Assembly: GCF_000020585.3 (NCBI RefSeq)
Contig: NC_011138.3
Location: forward strand, 3,410,330-3,474,329
DNA length: 64,000 nucleotides
Direction of reading: 5' to 3'
Source of the DNA: Alteromonas mediterranea DE
GTDB lineage: Bacteria; Pseudomonadota; Gammaproteobacteria; Enterobacterales; Alteromonadaceae
Shown in pieces: positions 17,626 through 27,321 of the stretch (position 1 is its first letter; every line of letters begins with the position of its first letter). Under the pieces are notes generated by a model, which saw only the letters and a program-made list of their open reading frames with translations, was not told the DNA's origin and did not search any database. A program made the translations under genes and the position numbers.

Positions 17626-20091
17626 TTAGTGCGCCATTTGCTTCCACGGCATGGTACGCAAAATATCTGCAAACACACCCGCTGCGGTCACCGTACCACC
17701 AGCGCCGTAGCCTCTTATCACATAAGGAATTGGGCTATAGTAGTCACTGTTGATAGCCAGCGCGTTTTCACCGTCTTTTACTTGTGAAAGCGGGTTGCTT
17801 GCCGGCACAGCCTGAATGCTTACTTTGCACTTACCGTCTTCAATGCTGCCGATATAGCGAAGTACTTTGCCTTCTGCTTTGGCTGCTTCCACTTTTTCAT
17901 TTATCGCAGCATCTAATTCAGGTAGCTGCTGCATAAATTCGTCAATGGAACAATCTTCAGCAAAACCTGCTGGCAATACTGACTCAATCTCTATATCGGA
18001 AAGCTCAAGTTCTAGGTCGGCTTCGCGGGCCATAATAAGCAGCTTACGCGCTACGTCCATACCGCTTAAATCATCGCGAGGATCTGGCTCGGTAAAGCCA
18101 TTGTCTTTTGCTGTTTGCGTCGCTTGCGACAGGCTCATGCCCTCGTCAAGCTTGCCGAACACGTAAGACAAGCTGCCTGATAAAATACCTTCAAAGCGAT
18201 GCAGAACGTCACCGGCGCTAAACAGCTTTTGCAGGTTATCAATAACCGGAAGGCCTGCGCCCACTGTCGTCTCATAAAGGTATTGACGGTTAGTAGAAAG
18301 TGCCGTTTTGCGCAGCTTACGGTAATAAGCCATGGCGCTGGTATTCGCCTTTTTGTTCGGCGTCACTACGTGGAAACCACTTTCCATCATATCAACGTAC
18401 TGATTGGCAATAGCTTCATGGCTGGTGCAGTCAACAATAACTGGGTTCACTAAGCTGTTGTCATTAGCAAACTGGTGTAAGCGCTCAACGCTCAACCCTT
18501 CGCTCGCTGAATCAAGTGCTGCGCTCCAGTCACCGCTTAAATCTATACCTTGGCTGTTTAACAGTAGCTTACGGCTATTGGCAATACCGTAAACACGCAG
18601 CTGAATATTGCGCTTTAACAGTGCCGGCTGCTGCTTTTCAATCTGCCCTAGCAGCTCAGTCCCCACGTTGCCACACCCTACTAGGAATACGTCTATGGTA
18701 TGACGGTCAGAGAAAAAATTCTGATGAATGACTTTTACCGCTTTTTTCGCACGCTTGCTTTCAATAACCGTAGAGATTGAGCGCTCAGAAGAGCCCTGCG
18801 CGATGGCTACGTTGTTAACTCTCGCTTGCGCAAGCGAGTTAAAGAAACGGGCCGCCAAGCCTTTGGTTTGACGCATACCGTCACCCACTAAGGTAACAAT
18901 GGCAAGATCATGACGCACTTCGATTGGATCAAGCAGCTGATTTTGTAACTCTAGTGCAAACGCATCTTCAAGTAAGGTTAACGCACGCTGGGCGTCCTTG
19001 CTTTGAATACAGAAACTGATTGAGTACTCAGAGGAAGACTGAGTAATTAAACTGATAGAGATATTCGCATTCGACATGACTTCAAACACGCGACTTGCCA
19101 TGCCTACCATGCCTTTAAGACCAGGGCCTGCAACGTTAAACATAGTAACGTTATCAAGCTGTGAAATACCTTTAACCGACGTCCATACTTCACTTTTTTC
19201 GTTGCTGATAAGCGTACCCGGCGCCGCTGGATTAAGCGTATTGCGGATTAAACACGGGATGTGATGTTGAGCGATAGGGCCAATGGTTTTCGGGTGAAGT
19301 ACTTTAGCGCCAAAATAAGACAGTTCCATGGCTTCTTGATAAGTCAATTTATCAAGCAGTACCGCACCTTCTACTTGGTTCGGGTCAGCATTGTAAACAC
19401 CATCTACGTCTGTCCAAATCTCGCAACAGCTTGCGTCGATACACGCCGCTAAAATTGCTGCGGAATAATCTGAACCGTTGCGTCCCAGCGTTACTTTTTC
19501 GCCCGCTTCATTAGCGGCGACGAAACCCGGCATTATTAAGAACTCACTGCCATCGTTTGGTACGTCTGAAAAACGCGCCTTACTTAGCGACACATCGGCA
19601 ATGCTGTCTAGGTATTCGCCATCGGCAAGCACATATTTTACCGGGTCGATAACGCGGTTAGCGATGCCCTTCGCTGAAAGCATGGCGCTGAAAAGCGTAA
19701 CCGAAATATATTCACCAATGCTTAGGATACCCGCTGAAACATTATCTGGCGCTACGCCAAGCAACTTTATGCCTTCAAGGTGCTGCTTTAATACACTGAG
19801 GTGACTGTTGATGAAATCTACCACGCTTGCGTGGGCAAAGCCGTCGAGTTCTTCGTTAAGGTTGTTGGCAATGCCGGTAACCGTGTCGTTCAGTTTAGTG
19901 AATAACGGTTGGAAATCTTCACCCGCGGCTGCTTGTTCACACAATAGTGAAAGCGCGTTCGTTACCCCCTTAGGGGCAGAGAGTACAACCGCAGCACCGT
20001 CGGTTTGGTGGGTTGCCGTGCTAATTTCCATAACGCGCATGTATCGCGGTGCATCGGCTAGAGAAGAACCCCCAAACTTTAAGACTTTCAT
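17626..20091 (-). CDS. thrA: Bifunctional aspartokinase I / homoserine dehydrogenase I
   Basis: An 821-residue fused enzyme catalysing the first and third steps of the threonine pathway. The aspartokinase domain (1 to about 290) begins MKVLKFGGSSLAD. Two ACT regulatory segments (about 310-455) bind threonine for feedback inhibition, and the homoserine dehydrogenase domain begins with the dinucleotide-binding VFLVGCGNVGTELL near residue 460. The ATG at 20091 follows AAGGAGCAGCAT. It is preceded by a threonine-rich leader peptide and a terminator hairpin, so expression is controlled by attenuation. Confidence 0.97.
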   Translation of the reverse strand: MKVLKFGGSSLADAPRYMRVMEISTATHQTDGAAVVLSAPKGVTNALSLLCEQAAAGEDFQPLFTKLNDTVTGIANNLNEELDGFAHASVVDFINSHLSVLKQHLEGIKLLGVAPDNVSAGILSIGEYISVTLFSAMLSAKGIANRVIDPVKYVLADGEYLDSIADVSLSKARFSDVPNDGSEFLIMPGFVAANEAGEKVTLGRNGSDYSAAILAACIDASCCEIWTDVDGVYNADPNQVEGAVLLDKLTYQEAMELSYFGAKVLHPKTIGPIAQHHIPCLIRNTLNPAAPGTLISNEKSEVWTSVKGISQLDNVTMFNVAGPGLKGMVGMASRVFEVMSNANISISLITQSSSEYSISFCIQSKDAQRALTLLEDAFALELQNQLLDPIEVRHDLAIVTLVGDGMRQTKGLAARFFNSLAQARVNNVAIAQGSSERSISTVIESKRAKKAVKVIHQNFFSDRHTIDVFLVGCGNVGTELLGQIEKQQPALLKRNIQLRVYGIANSRKLLLNSQGIDLSGDWSAALDSASEGLSVERLHQFANDNSLVNPVIVDCTSHEAIANQYVDMMESGFHVVTPNKKANTSAMAYYRKLRKTALSTNRQYLYETTVGAGLPVIDNLQKLFSAGDVLHRFEGILSGSLSYVFGKLDEGMSLSQATQTAKDNGFTEPDPRDDLSGMDVARKLLIMAREADLELELSDIEIESVLPAGFAEDCSIDEFMQQLPELDAAINEKVEAAKAEGKVLRYIGSIEDGKCKVSIQAVPASNPLSQVKDGENALAINSDYYSPIPYVIRGYGAGGTVTAAGVFADILRTMPWKQMAH

Positions 20092-20129
20092 ATGCTGCTC
20101 CTTAAGGTTACGCATGCTAAAACGTGTGT

Positions 20130-20163
20130 AAAAAAAAGCCCGCTCTGTGTTAGGCGGGCTTTC
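20130..20163 (-). terminator. thr operon attenuator (intrinsic terminator)
   Basis: On the minus strand AAAGCCCGC and GCGGGCTTT form a GC-rich stem followed by a run of T residues. It lies between the thrL leader peptide and thrA, about 40 bases before the thrA start. An upstream ACCACC / GGGCGGT pairing inside the leader coding end could serve as part of the alternative structure. Confidence 0.88.
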
Positions 20164-20184
20164 GTTGTCTTTTGCTTACTTGCA

Positions 20185-20256
20185 CTAGCCAGCGACCGCC
20201 CTTTTTAAGGTGGTAATCGACATCATGGTGGTGCGAGTAAGTAGAATCATTTTCAT
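20185..20256 (-). CDS. thrL: thr operon leader peptide
   Basis: A 23-residue reading frame on the minus strand, ATG at 20256 and TAG at 20185. Five of its 23 codons are for threonine (ACT, and two ACC ACC pairs) and two for isoleucine (ATT), the two amino acids that regulate this operon in enteric bacteria. It ends 22 bases before the attenuator hairpin. The ribosome site is weak. Composition, position and the following terminator together identify a classical attenuation leader although the sequence differs from E. coli thrL. Confidence 0.85.
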   Translation of the reverse strand: MKMILLTRTTMMSITTLKRAVAG

Positions 20257-20503
20257 ACAAGCAATTTGCCGTATAGACGTCTATAAGTCAACCGCAGTTT
20301 TCACCACACTGTATTGCAAAAAGTGAAACACTCTTTCAAAAACATTTCTTTTTAAGGTACAAACCCGTTTTACCTCACTACGGCGTTTAAGTGTGATACT
20401 GCATATTGGCTTCTCCAAGCCCTATTGCACAGTGGTTGCTGCTATGACAAAGATACGGCATGCGAAATGAGTAAACAAATGAGCGACCGGCGGCCTTTGC
20501 CGA
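20257..20503. other. Promoter region of the thr operon and 3' flank of the uvrA paralogue
   Basis: A region before thrL that should carry the thr promoter. It contains a perfect 14-bp palindrome, TATAGACGTCTATA, at 20272-20285 only 16 bases upstream of the leader start. No convincing terminator was seen for the upstream gene ending (stop end on minus strand at 20504, whose 3' side points into this region). Confidence 0.4.
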
Positions 20504-23008
20504 TTAATTTATTTTGCAAGCTTGCTTTAAAAAGGGCGCAGTTGCGCTTTTCTTATTTTTCGCAACGTCTTTTGGTGTGCCCCACGCCACGATTTGTCCA
20601 CCGTCTTCGCCAGCTCCCGGCCCCATATCAATCACGTGGTCACTAGCGGCGGCCACTTGCATATTATGCTCAACCATCACCACGGTATTACCGCTATCCA
20701 CAAGCGTACTTAAGTGCTCCAAAAGCAGTGCAGTATCTGAAAGGTGCAAACCTGTGGTTGGTTCGTCCAGCACATAAAGGGTGTTATTGTTTTGCGCACG
20801 CTTAAGTTCAGAGGCCAACTTAATACGCTGGGCCTCCCCTCCCGATAGCTCGGTGGCACTTTGCCCCAGTGTAAGATAACCAAGGCCAACGTTAATTAGT
20901 GTTTTAAGCCCTCGCAAAACTGCGCTGTTATCCTCAAAGACATCCTGCGCCTCGTTGACTGTAAGAGATAAAATATCGGCAATAGAGTGTTTTTTATAGT
21001 GAACATCTAAAACCTCATCCTTAAACCGTGAACCATTACAGACCGAACAAGGTGAATACACACTGGGCATAAATAGTAATTCTACCGACACTACACCTAG
21101 TCCTTCACAGTTGGGACATCGGCCTTTGGTCACGTTAAAAGAAAAATGACCGGCATCATACTCACGGCTTTTCGCGTCGTCAGTGGTAGCAAATAAGCGT
21201 CTGATTTGGTCGAACATGCCCGTGTAGGTTGCGAGCGTCGAGCGTGGTGTTCTGCCTATAGGAGACTGATCTACAACCACTAAGCGACTTATATTATCTG
21301 ACCCGCTGGCGATAAAGCCCTCTTGGGTAACCTTATCTTCGGATGAAAGTAACGCGACCTCATTAACTTCACCGTCAGTTTTATCTTTAACGCTACCCAA
21401 TCCCTCTTTTACTAGCTCCACCAATGCTTGGCTAATAAGACTCGACTTTCCAGAGCCTGAAACGCCAGTAACCGTCGTCATAACACCAAGGGGAATATCA
21501 ATATCAATGTTGTTTACATTGTTTCTGCTCACGTTTTTAAGACTTAGCGTCAATGATGAGTTACATTTTTCTCTTGATACGAGGGGTTTGTCATTGAAAA
21601 CAAATTCTGCGGTTGGCGAAGTCTCTACCTTCGCGAGTTCATCAACTGGCCCACTGAATATCAGCTCACCACCCTCTTTACCGGCACTAGGGCCAATATC
21701 TACTACCCACTTAGCCCCTTTAATCACATAGGGGTTATGCTCAACAACCAACAGAGAATTACCCGCTTTAGTAATATCATGAAGCGCATTAACTAAGGAC
21801 TCGACATCGCGAGGGTGCAACCCAGCCGAAGGTTCATCCATAACATAAACCACGCCAAATAAATTGGATTTTAGCTGAGTAGCGAGGCGCAGTCGCTGTA
21901 ACTCGCCAACCGAAATAGTAGTAGTGCTTCTATCTAATGAAAGGTAATGCAGACCTAGCGCGATAATAGGTTTAATTCTATCGATGACATCGTCCGCTAT
22001 GTTTCTTATGACTTGTGCCCTTTCTGAGGTATTACCTGCTACTGAACCCCGCAGCTTATTCATTTTTTCATTAACCTCGCGCAGCGGTAGCCTTGAAAAG
22101 TCAATAATATCGACACCCTCTACCGTAACGTTAAGGGCTTTTTTCTTAAGCTTTTTACCATGACAACGGGGGCACGGTGTAACGGAGAGGAAACGAGAAA
22201 TACGCTGCTTAATTTTTTCTTTTTGTGAGGTTTTAAAGGTATCTAAAACGTGACGCCTGGCACTTATAAACTTCCCCTTATAGCTAGCAGGTTCGCCCTC
22301 TGCTAGCGCTTTGCGCGTTTGTTCTAGGTTGTAATTTCGATAGACAGGCATCTGTGGCGCCTCGTCTGTATATAAGATCCAATCGCGCGTCGCTTTCGGC
22401 AATTCACGCCACGGCACATCCACGTCAATATCAAGAGACAGCAGCACCCGGACAAGATTTTTACCTTGCCACGCACCGGGCCAAGCCGCCACAGCCCCTT
22501 CTCGAATGGTTAGAGTATCGTCAGGCACTAAAAGCTGAGCTTGAGTATCAAACACTTTACCGATACCGTCGCACCGCTCGCATGCGCCTTCAGGTGTGTT
22601 GGGTGAAAAGCCGTCTGCATAAATAATAGCTTGGCCTTCTGGGTAATCCCCTGCTCGGGAATAAAGCATACGCAGGCTGTTAGAAAGGGTAGTTATACTG
22701 CCTATAGATGAACGCACTGACGGCGCTTGGCGACGCTGATGTAAGCCAACGGCTGGCGGTAATCCCTCCAAGGCATCAACTTCTGGCTTTTCGACTTGTT
22801 CTATTAGACGCCGGGCGTAGGGCGATATGGAATCTAAATAACGATGCTGCGCCTCGGCGTACAGCGTACCAAACGCCAACGAGGACTTGCCTGAGCCAGA
22901 TACGCCGGTAAAAACGACAACGCAATCTCGAGGTATATCAACGTTGATATTCTTTAAGTTATGTACGCGAGCACCGCGTATCTGAATTCGCCCTTCATCC
23001 TTATGCAC
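20504..23008 (-). CDS. UvrA paralogue without UvrB-binding domain (class II UvrA, ABC ATPase)
   Basis: An 834-residue tandem ABC ATPase resembling excinuclease subunit A. Walker A motifs are GVSGSGKSS near residue 35 and again TGVSGSGKSSLISQA near the middle. Compared with the roughly 940-residue UvrA, the stretch of about 120 residues after LRMLYSRAGDYP that binds UvrB is missing, the mark of class II UvrA proteins. The first signature is degenerate (ISVGELQRLRLA) while the second is canonical (LSGGEAQRIKLA). The C-terminal zinc-finger cysteines CPNCEG and CSVCNG remain. Such proteins are linked to DNA damage tolerance or drug self-protection. GTG start at 23008. Confidence 0.88.
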   Translation of the reverse strand: MHKDEGRIQIRGARVHNLKNINVDIPRDCVVVFTGVSGSGKSSLAFGTLYAEAQHRYLDSISPYARRLIEQVEKPEVDALEGLPPAVGLHQRRQAPSVRSSIGSITTLSNSLRMLYSRAGDYPEGQAIIYADGFSPNTPEGACERCDGIGKVFDTQAQLLVPDDTLTIREGAVAAWPGAWQGKNLVRVLLSLDIDVDVPWRELPKATRDWILYTDEAPQMPVYRNYNLEQTRKALAEGEPASYKGKFISARRHVLDTFKTSQKEKIKQRISRFLSVTPCPRCHGKKLKKKALNVTVEGVDIIDFSRLPLREVNEKMNKLRGSVAGNTSERAQVIRNIADDVIDRIKPIIALGLHYLSLDRSTTTISVGELQRLRLATQLKSNLFGVVYVMDEPSAGLHPRDVESLVNALHDITKAGNSLLVVEHNPYVIKGAKWVVDIGPSAGKEGGELIFSGPVDELAKVETSPTAEFVFNDKPLVSREKCNSSLTLSLKNVSRNNVNNIDIDIPLGVMTTVTGVSGSGKSSLISQALVELVKEGLGSVKDKTDGEVNEVALLSSEDKVTQEGFIASGSDNISRLVVVDQSPIGRTPRSTLATYTGMFDQIRRLFATTDDAKSREYDAGHFSFNVTKGRCPNCEGLGVVSVELLFMPSVYSPCSVCNGSRFKDEVLDVHYKKHSIADILSLTVNEAQDVFEDNSAVLRGLKTLINVGLGYLTLGQSATELSGGEAQRIKLASELKRAQNNNTLYVLDEPTTGLHLSDTALLLEHLSTLVDSGNTVVMVEHNMQVAAASDHVIDMGPGAGEDGGQIVAWGTPKDVAKNKKSATAPFLKQACKIN

Positions 23009-23129
23009 CTATTCACCTATATCGTTATTTGCACTGAAACTGCGGCCCTTTTTAACAATGTAAAGACCGACAGACGTTATAGTGTGTAGAGATTTTGGCT
23101 TTTTTTCGATCAGTAAATCAGGCAGCTTG

Positions 23130-24008
23130 CTAACTATCTGAGACGATATGTTGAGCCAAAAAATCCACTAATAATCTAATTTTAGGCGCGACATTACGGT
23201 TTGAAGGGAACACCGCCCATATCGCTTCTTGCTTATCTTTGTATTGGGGAAATACTTCAATTAACTTACCCGAAGCCAACGCCTCTCGCACATAAAAGCC
23301 AGGCAGCTGGGCGAGCCCTAAACCTGCAATAGCTGCACTGCACAGCGCATTTCCACTGTTGTATCTAACGCGCCCCTGTACCGGTATCGCACGTATGGTT
23401 TTATCAACTAGAAAACGCCAATAGGGCTGCGACCCCACCAATAGTGTGTGTTTTTTTAAGTCTTCTAAGGTCTTTGGACGACCATTTTCCTTAAAGTATT
23501 GCTCGCTTGCGCACACGTATAAATGACGTGTGGAAAGCTTTTTAGCCACCAGCGTCGAGTCTTCCAACTTTCCAATGCGAATGGCTAAATCGAGGCCCAT
23601 ATCCACGATATCGAGCTTTTCATTCGAGAAAATGCACTGCACGCTAATACCTGAATACTTCTGCATAAATGCATTGAGTAGCGGTGCTATAAATGCTTCG
23701 CCAAATGCTACAGGCGCTGTGAGTTTAATTAAACCCTGCGGTGAGTTTTGCAAAGCGCTAACTGATAGCTGGGCATCTTCGAGCGCTTTTAATGCTGGCA
23801 GTGCTTGTTCACAATATAAAGTACCGGCTTCGGTGAGTGAAACGCTTCGCGTAGTACGATGCAGTAATTTTACGCCAAGCTGCTTTTCTAAAGACGCCAC
23901 TTTTCGGCTTATTTGTGCCACCGACGTATCCAGCTTATTGGCAGCACCGGTAAAATTACCTACCTCGGCAACGGCGCAAAACTCCGCTATGCCCTCTAAA
24001 TATTTCAT
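23130..24008 (-). CDS. LysR family transcriptional regulator
   Basis: A 292-residue regulator with an N-terminal winged helix (about 5-64, with FTGAANKLDTSVAQISRKVASLE) and a LysR substrate-binding domain (about 90-290). The start is ATG at 24008; the frame could open at a TTG one codon earlier. It is divergent from the glutathione-dependent formaldehyde dehydrogenase gene across 191 bases, so it probably controls that gene, though LysR members of this subgroup (AaeR/DsdC-like HTH) have diverse effectors. Confidence 0.92.
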   Translation of the reverse strand: MKYLEGIAEFCAVAEVGNFTGAANKLDTSVAQISRKVASLEKQLGVKLLHRTTRSVSLTEAGTLYCEQALPALKALEDAQLSVSALQNSPQGLIKLTAPVAFGEAFIAPLLNAFMQKYSGISVQCIFSNEKLDIVDMGLDLAIRIGKLEDSTLVAKKLSTRHLYVCASEQYFKENGRPKTLEDLKKHTLLVGSQPYWRFLVDKTIRAIPVQGRVRYNSGNALCSAAIAGLGLAQLPGFYVREALASGKLIEVFPQYKDKQEAIWAVFPSNRNVAPKIRLLVDFLAQHIVSDS

Positions 24009-24106
24009 CAATGCTACCCGTAAATTCGTCAGCCATTAACACGCACGTCGCGCTCCACTCCCCTAATATTATTCATTCGTCGAAATTATTACAAATATGC
24101 AAAAGT

Positions 24107-24139
24107 GATTTACTAAAACTGTATTTATCAATAGTAATC
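24107..24139. promoter_or_regulatory. Candidate LysR-binding inverted repeat
   Basis: GATTTACTA (24107-24115) and TAGTAATC (24132-24139) are near-perfect inverted halves separated by 16 bases, located about 60 bases before the adhC start within the LysR-adhC intergenic region. AT-rich dyads of this size are typical LysR sites. Confidence 0.4.
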
Positions 24140-24187
24140 TGTCTCCTATACTTTGGCTTATAAAGCGTTATCAAATAATTGATATAA

Positions 24188-25357
<1,170 letters not shown>

Positions 25358-25380
25358 GCGTTAGCTACTTGTAAGAACGC

Positions 25381-25410
25381 AAAGGAGAGGTTAGGCCTCT
25401 CCTTTTTTTA
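25381..25410 (+). terminator. Terminator after adhC
   Basis: AAAGGAGAGG and CCTCTCCTTT form a perfect 10-bp stem around TTAGG, followed by seven T residues, 24 bases past the adhC stop. Confidence 0.93.
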
Positions 25411-25580
25411 TTCTCTTCAAATCACGCCCTGCTCTAACGCCCCATGGTACTTAATGCTAAAGCCGATAGTAAATACTTAACAATGGCTTTTATACCTTGG
25501 ACAATAAGTAAGCAAATGTGTAACGTAAGAAGGTATTAACAACGTCACTATTTAGCCGTGTCAGCATTGGGCTTTCCATT

Positions 25581-26267
25581 ATGAAAAAGACCCAACTTGC
25601 AGTACTTGCAAAAATGAAAAATACACCATCGCTTCAAAAGTCTAAATTAGGTCGCGTTGTTACTATTGCGTGTATTAGCGTAGGGCTAGGATTGAGTTTA
25701 TGCGCAAACGCTTATCATGAAGACAGTTCAACACAGCAAGCAGGTGACGAAACGCCGATGAGTACCGCACCGCCCCTTACAACACTCACCAACTACCAAC
25801 AAAACGCGCCCTTTATGTATTCTTCTGGCTTGCCTGATGCCTCTCATCTTTCTTTGCTAAAGGAGAAAGGGCTAACTCACGTTATAGATTTGATCCCGGG
25901 AGATCGAGCGAGTGAGATTTTAACTACCTCAGAATTAGGGCTCGATTACTTTAATGTACCCGTTGATTGGGAAGGCCCTACGCTCGCTAACTTTTTAAAT
26001 TACGCAGCGTTTATGCAAAACGTAGATGTCAATAAAGATAAGGTACTCACTCACTGTAAACTGAATTGGCGGGGTGCCGCTTTTACCTACCTATACAGAA
26101 TTAACGTACTTGGAGAAAATGAACAAACTGCCAAGAAAGATCTTATGGCTATTTGGCACCCTAACCCTACGTGGTATGCCTTTATGAATGAAGTTATCAC
26201 CCACTACAATGGGGTAAACGGTAAACAAGTAGCGATGTCGTTTGAGGCCGCCTCTGAAAGCCAATAA
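25581..26267 (+). CDS. Exported protein resembling tyrosine/dual-specificity phosphatases
   Basis: A 228-residue protein with a long N-terminal region ending in a hydrophobic segment (about 26-44) that looks like a signal peptide with cleavage near CANA. The mature part has the fold pattern of small bacterial dual-specificity phosphatases (SGLPDASHLSLLKEKGLTHVIDL, VPVDWEGP). The loop HCKLNWRGA places H158, C159 and R164, with four residues between Cys and Arg rather than the five of canonical phosphatases. It may be a divergent or inactive member of the DUF442-like group. Its partner is unknown; it stands between adhC and the ars genes. Confidence 0.7.
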   Translation: MKKTQLAVLAKMKNTPSLQKSKLGRVVTIACISVGLGLSLCANAYHEDSSTQQAGDETPMSTAPPLTTLTNYQQNAPFMYSSGLPDASHLSLLKEKGLTHVIDLIPGDRASEILTTSELGLDYFNVPVDWEGPTLANFLNYAAFMQNVDVNKDKVLTHCKLNWRGAAFTYLYRINVLGENEQTAKKDLMAIWHPNPTWYAFMNEVITHYNGVNGKQVAMSFEAASESQ

Positions 26268-26320
26268 ATTTCAGCGCTTCCTTAATTAGTTTTTTAAACC
26301 ACTTCATTCCTATTACACAT

Positions 26321-26396
26321 ATATGAAATTTCAGATACCTTATTGACACATATGAAATTTCATATACGATACATCACATACGAAATTTCATATGTG
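26321..26396. promoter_or_regulatory. ars promoter with three palindromic operators
   Basis: Three related dyads share the core GAAATTTC: ATATGAAATTTCAGAT at 26321-26336, ATATGAAATTTCATAT at 26350-26365 and a 22-bp near-perfect palindrome at 26375-26396. Their centres lie 29 and 28 bases apart. The middle copy fills the 16-base spacer between TTGACA (26343-26348) and TACGAT (26365-26370), a good sigma-70 promoter. ArsR binding here would block RNA polymerase until arsenite releases it. Confidence 0.8.
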
Positions 26397-26738
26397 ATGG
26401 AACTTATGTCTACGTGCTTACTTTCGCCCTTAACATTTTTTAAGTGCCTGTCAGAAGACACCCGCCTAAAAACGCTTCTTATGCTTAGCGTGAAAGGTGA
26501 ATTGTGTGTGTGTGACCTTACCGACGCCCTGCAATTAAGCCAGCCAAAAATTTCTCGACATCTTGCAGACCTTCGCAAGTGCGGCTTAGTGCTTGATACG
26601 CGTAAAGGTAAATGGGTGTACTACAAACTTCACCCTGAATTACCGTCTTGGGCATTAGAGGTTATAACCAATACAGCCGCACACAACGGTGAGTACATCA
26701 ACGGCCCATTGGCCAAGTTAACGTGCGCTGACTGTTAA
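26397..26738 (+). CDS. arsR: ArsR family arsenic-responsive repressor
   Basis: A 113-residue winged-helix repressor of the ArsR/SmtB family. The sensing motif ELCVCDL puts cysteines at 37 and 39 in the recognition-helix region, as in E. coli-type ArsR that binds As(III). The helix-turn-helix reads LQLSQPKISRHLADL. Open frame extends upstream to 26343, but that part lies inside the promoter and operators, so translation starts at the ATG at 26397 or, with a slightly better upstream GGA, at 26406. The third operator abuts the first of these. First gene of the ars operon. Confidence 0.92.
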   Translation: MELMSTCLLSPLTFFKCLSEDTRLKTLLMLSVKGELCVCDLTDALQLSQPKISRHLADLRKCGLVLDTRKGKWVYYKLHPELPSWALEVITNTAAHNGEYINGPLAKLTCADC

Positions 26739-26853
26739 TATTTCTACCCACAACATTAACCATAAAACGTTAGTTTAAGACCGGTGTTCACCATCAACCG
26801 TTTCATATCTACAAAGGTTACTTCGGTAACACAAGACTATTAAAAGGTGCTTC

Positions 26854-27321
26854 ATGAAGATTCTATATATTTGTACGCATAACCGTTGTCGCAGCATCCT
26901 GTGCGAAGCTATCACCAATGCATCTAAAGGTAATGTGGAAGCACGCAGTGCGGGAAGCCAGCCCGTAGGTGAAGTACACCCGCTCTCCCTTAAATATTTG
27001 GCCGAGCGTGGGATTGATACCCAGGGCCTTAGAAGCCAATCTTGGGATGAGTTTGAAGACTATAATGCCGACCTTGTGGTGACGGTATGTGACTCGGCAG
27101 CAGGCGAATCGTGCCCCGTGTATTTTGGTAAATCACTTAAAGTTCACTGGGGCTTGGAAGACCCTTCGAAACTAAAAGGCACAGAGGAAGAAAAAGCGAA
27201 GGCGTTCAATACCACCATCGATATTATCGAAAAGCGTGTTGCCGCGTTAGCTGAGCTTGCTGACAAAAATCTAGATAAAGCCGCGCTTAAAGAGGCGCTA
27301 TCAAATTTAGGAGCGAATTAA
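26854..27321 (+). CDS. arsC: Arsenate reductase, low-molecular-weight phosphatase type
   Basis: A 155-residue cytosolic enzyme that reduces arsenate to arsenite. The N-terminal phosphatase loop CTHNRCRS has the Cx5R form (C7 to R13), and further cysteines in [14 protein letters not shown] near residues 82-91 supply the redox pair. The DPSK segment (about 109-112) holds the acid aspartate. It belongs to the thioredoxin or glutaredoxin-coupled LMW-PTP clade. A stable UUCG-capped stem (GTTAC-TTCG-GTAAC, about 26817-26830) lies in its leader, and the gene overlaps arsH by one base. Confidence 0.93.
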   Translation: MKILYICTHNRCRSILCEAITNASKGNVEARSAGSQPVGEVHPLSLKYLAERGIDTQGLRSQSWDEFEDYNADLVVTVCDSAAGESCPVYFGKSLKVHWGLEDPSKLKGTEEEKAKAFNTTIDIIEKRVAALAELADKNLDKAALKEALSNLGAN

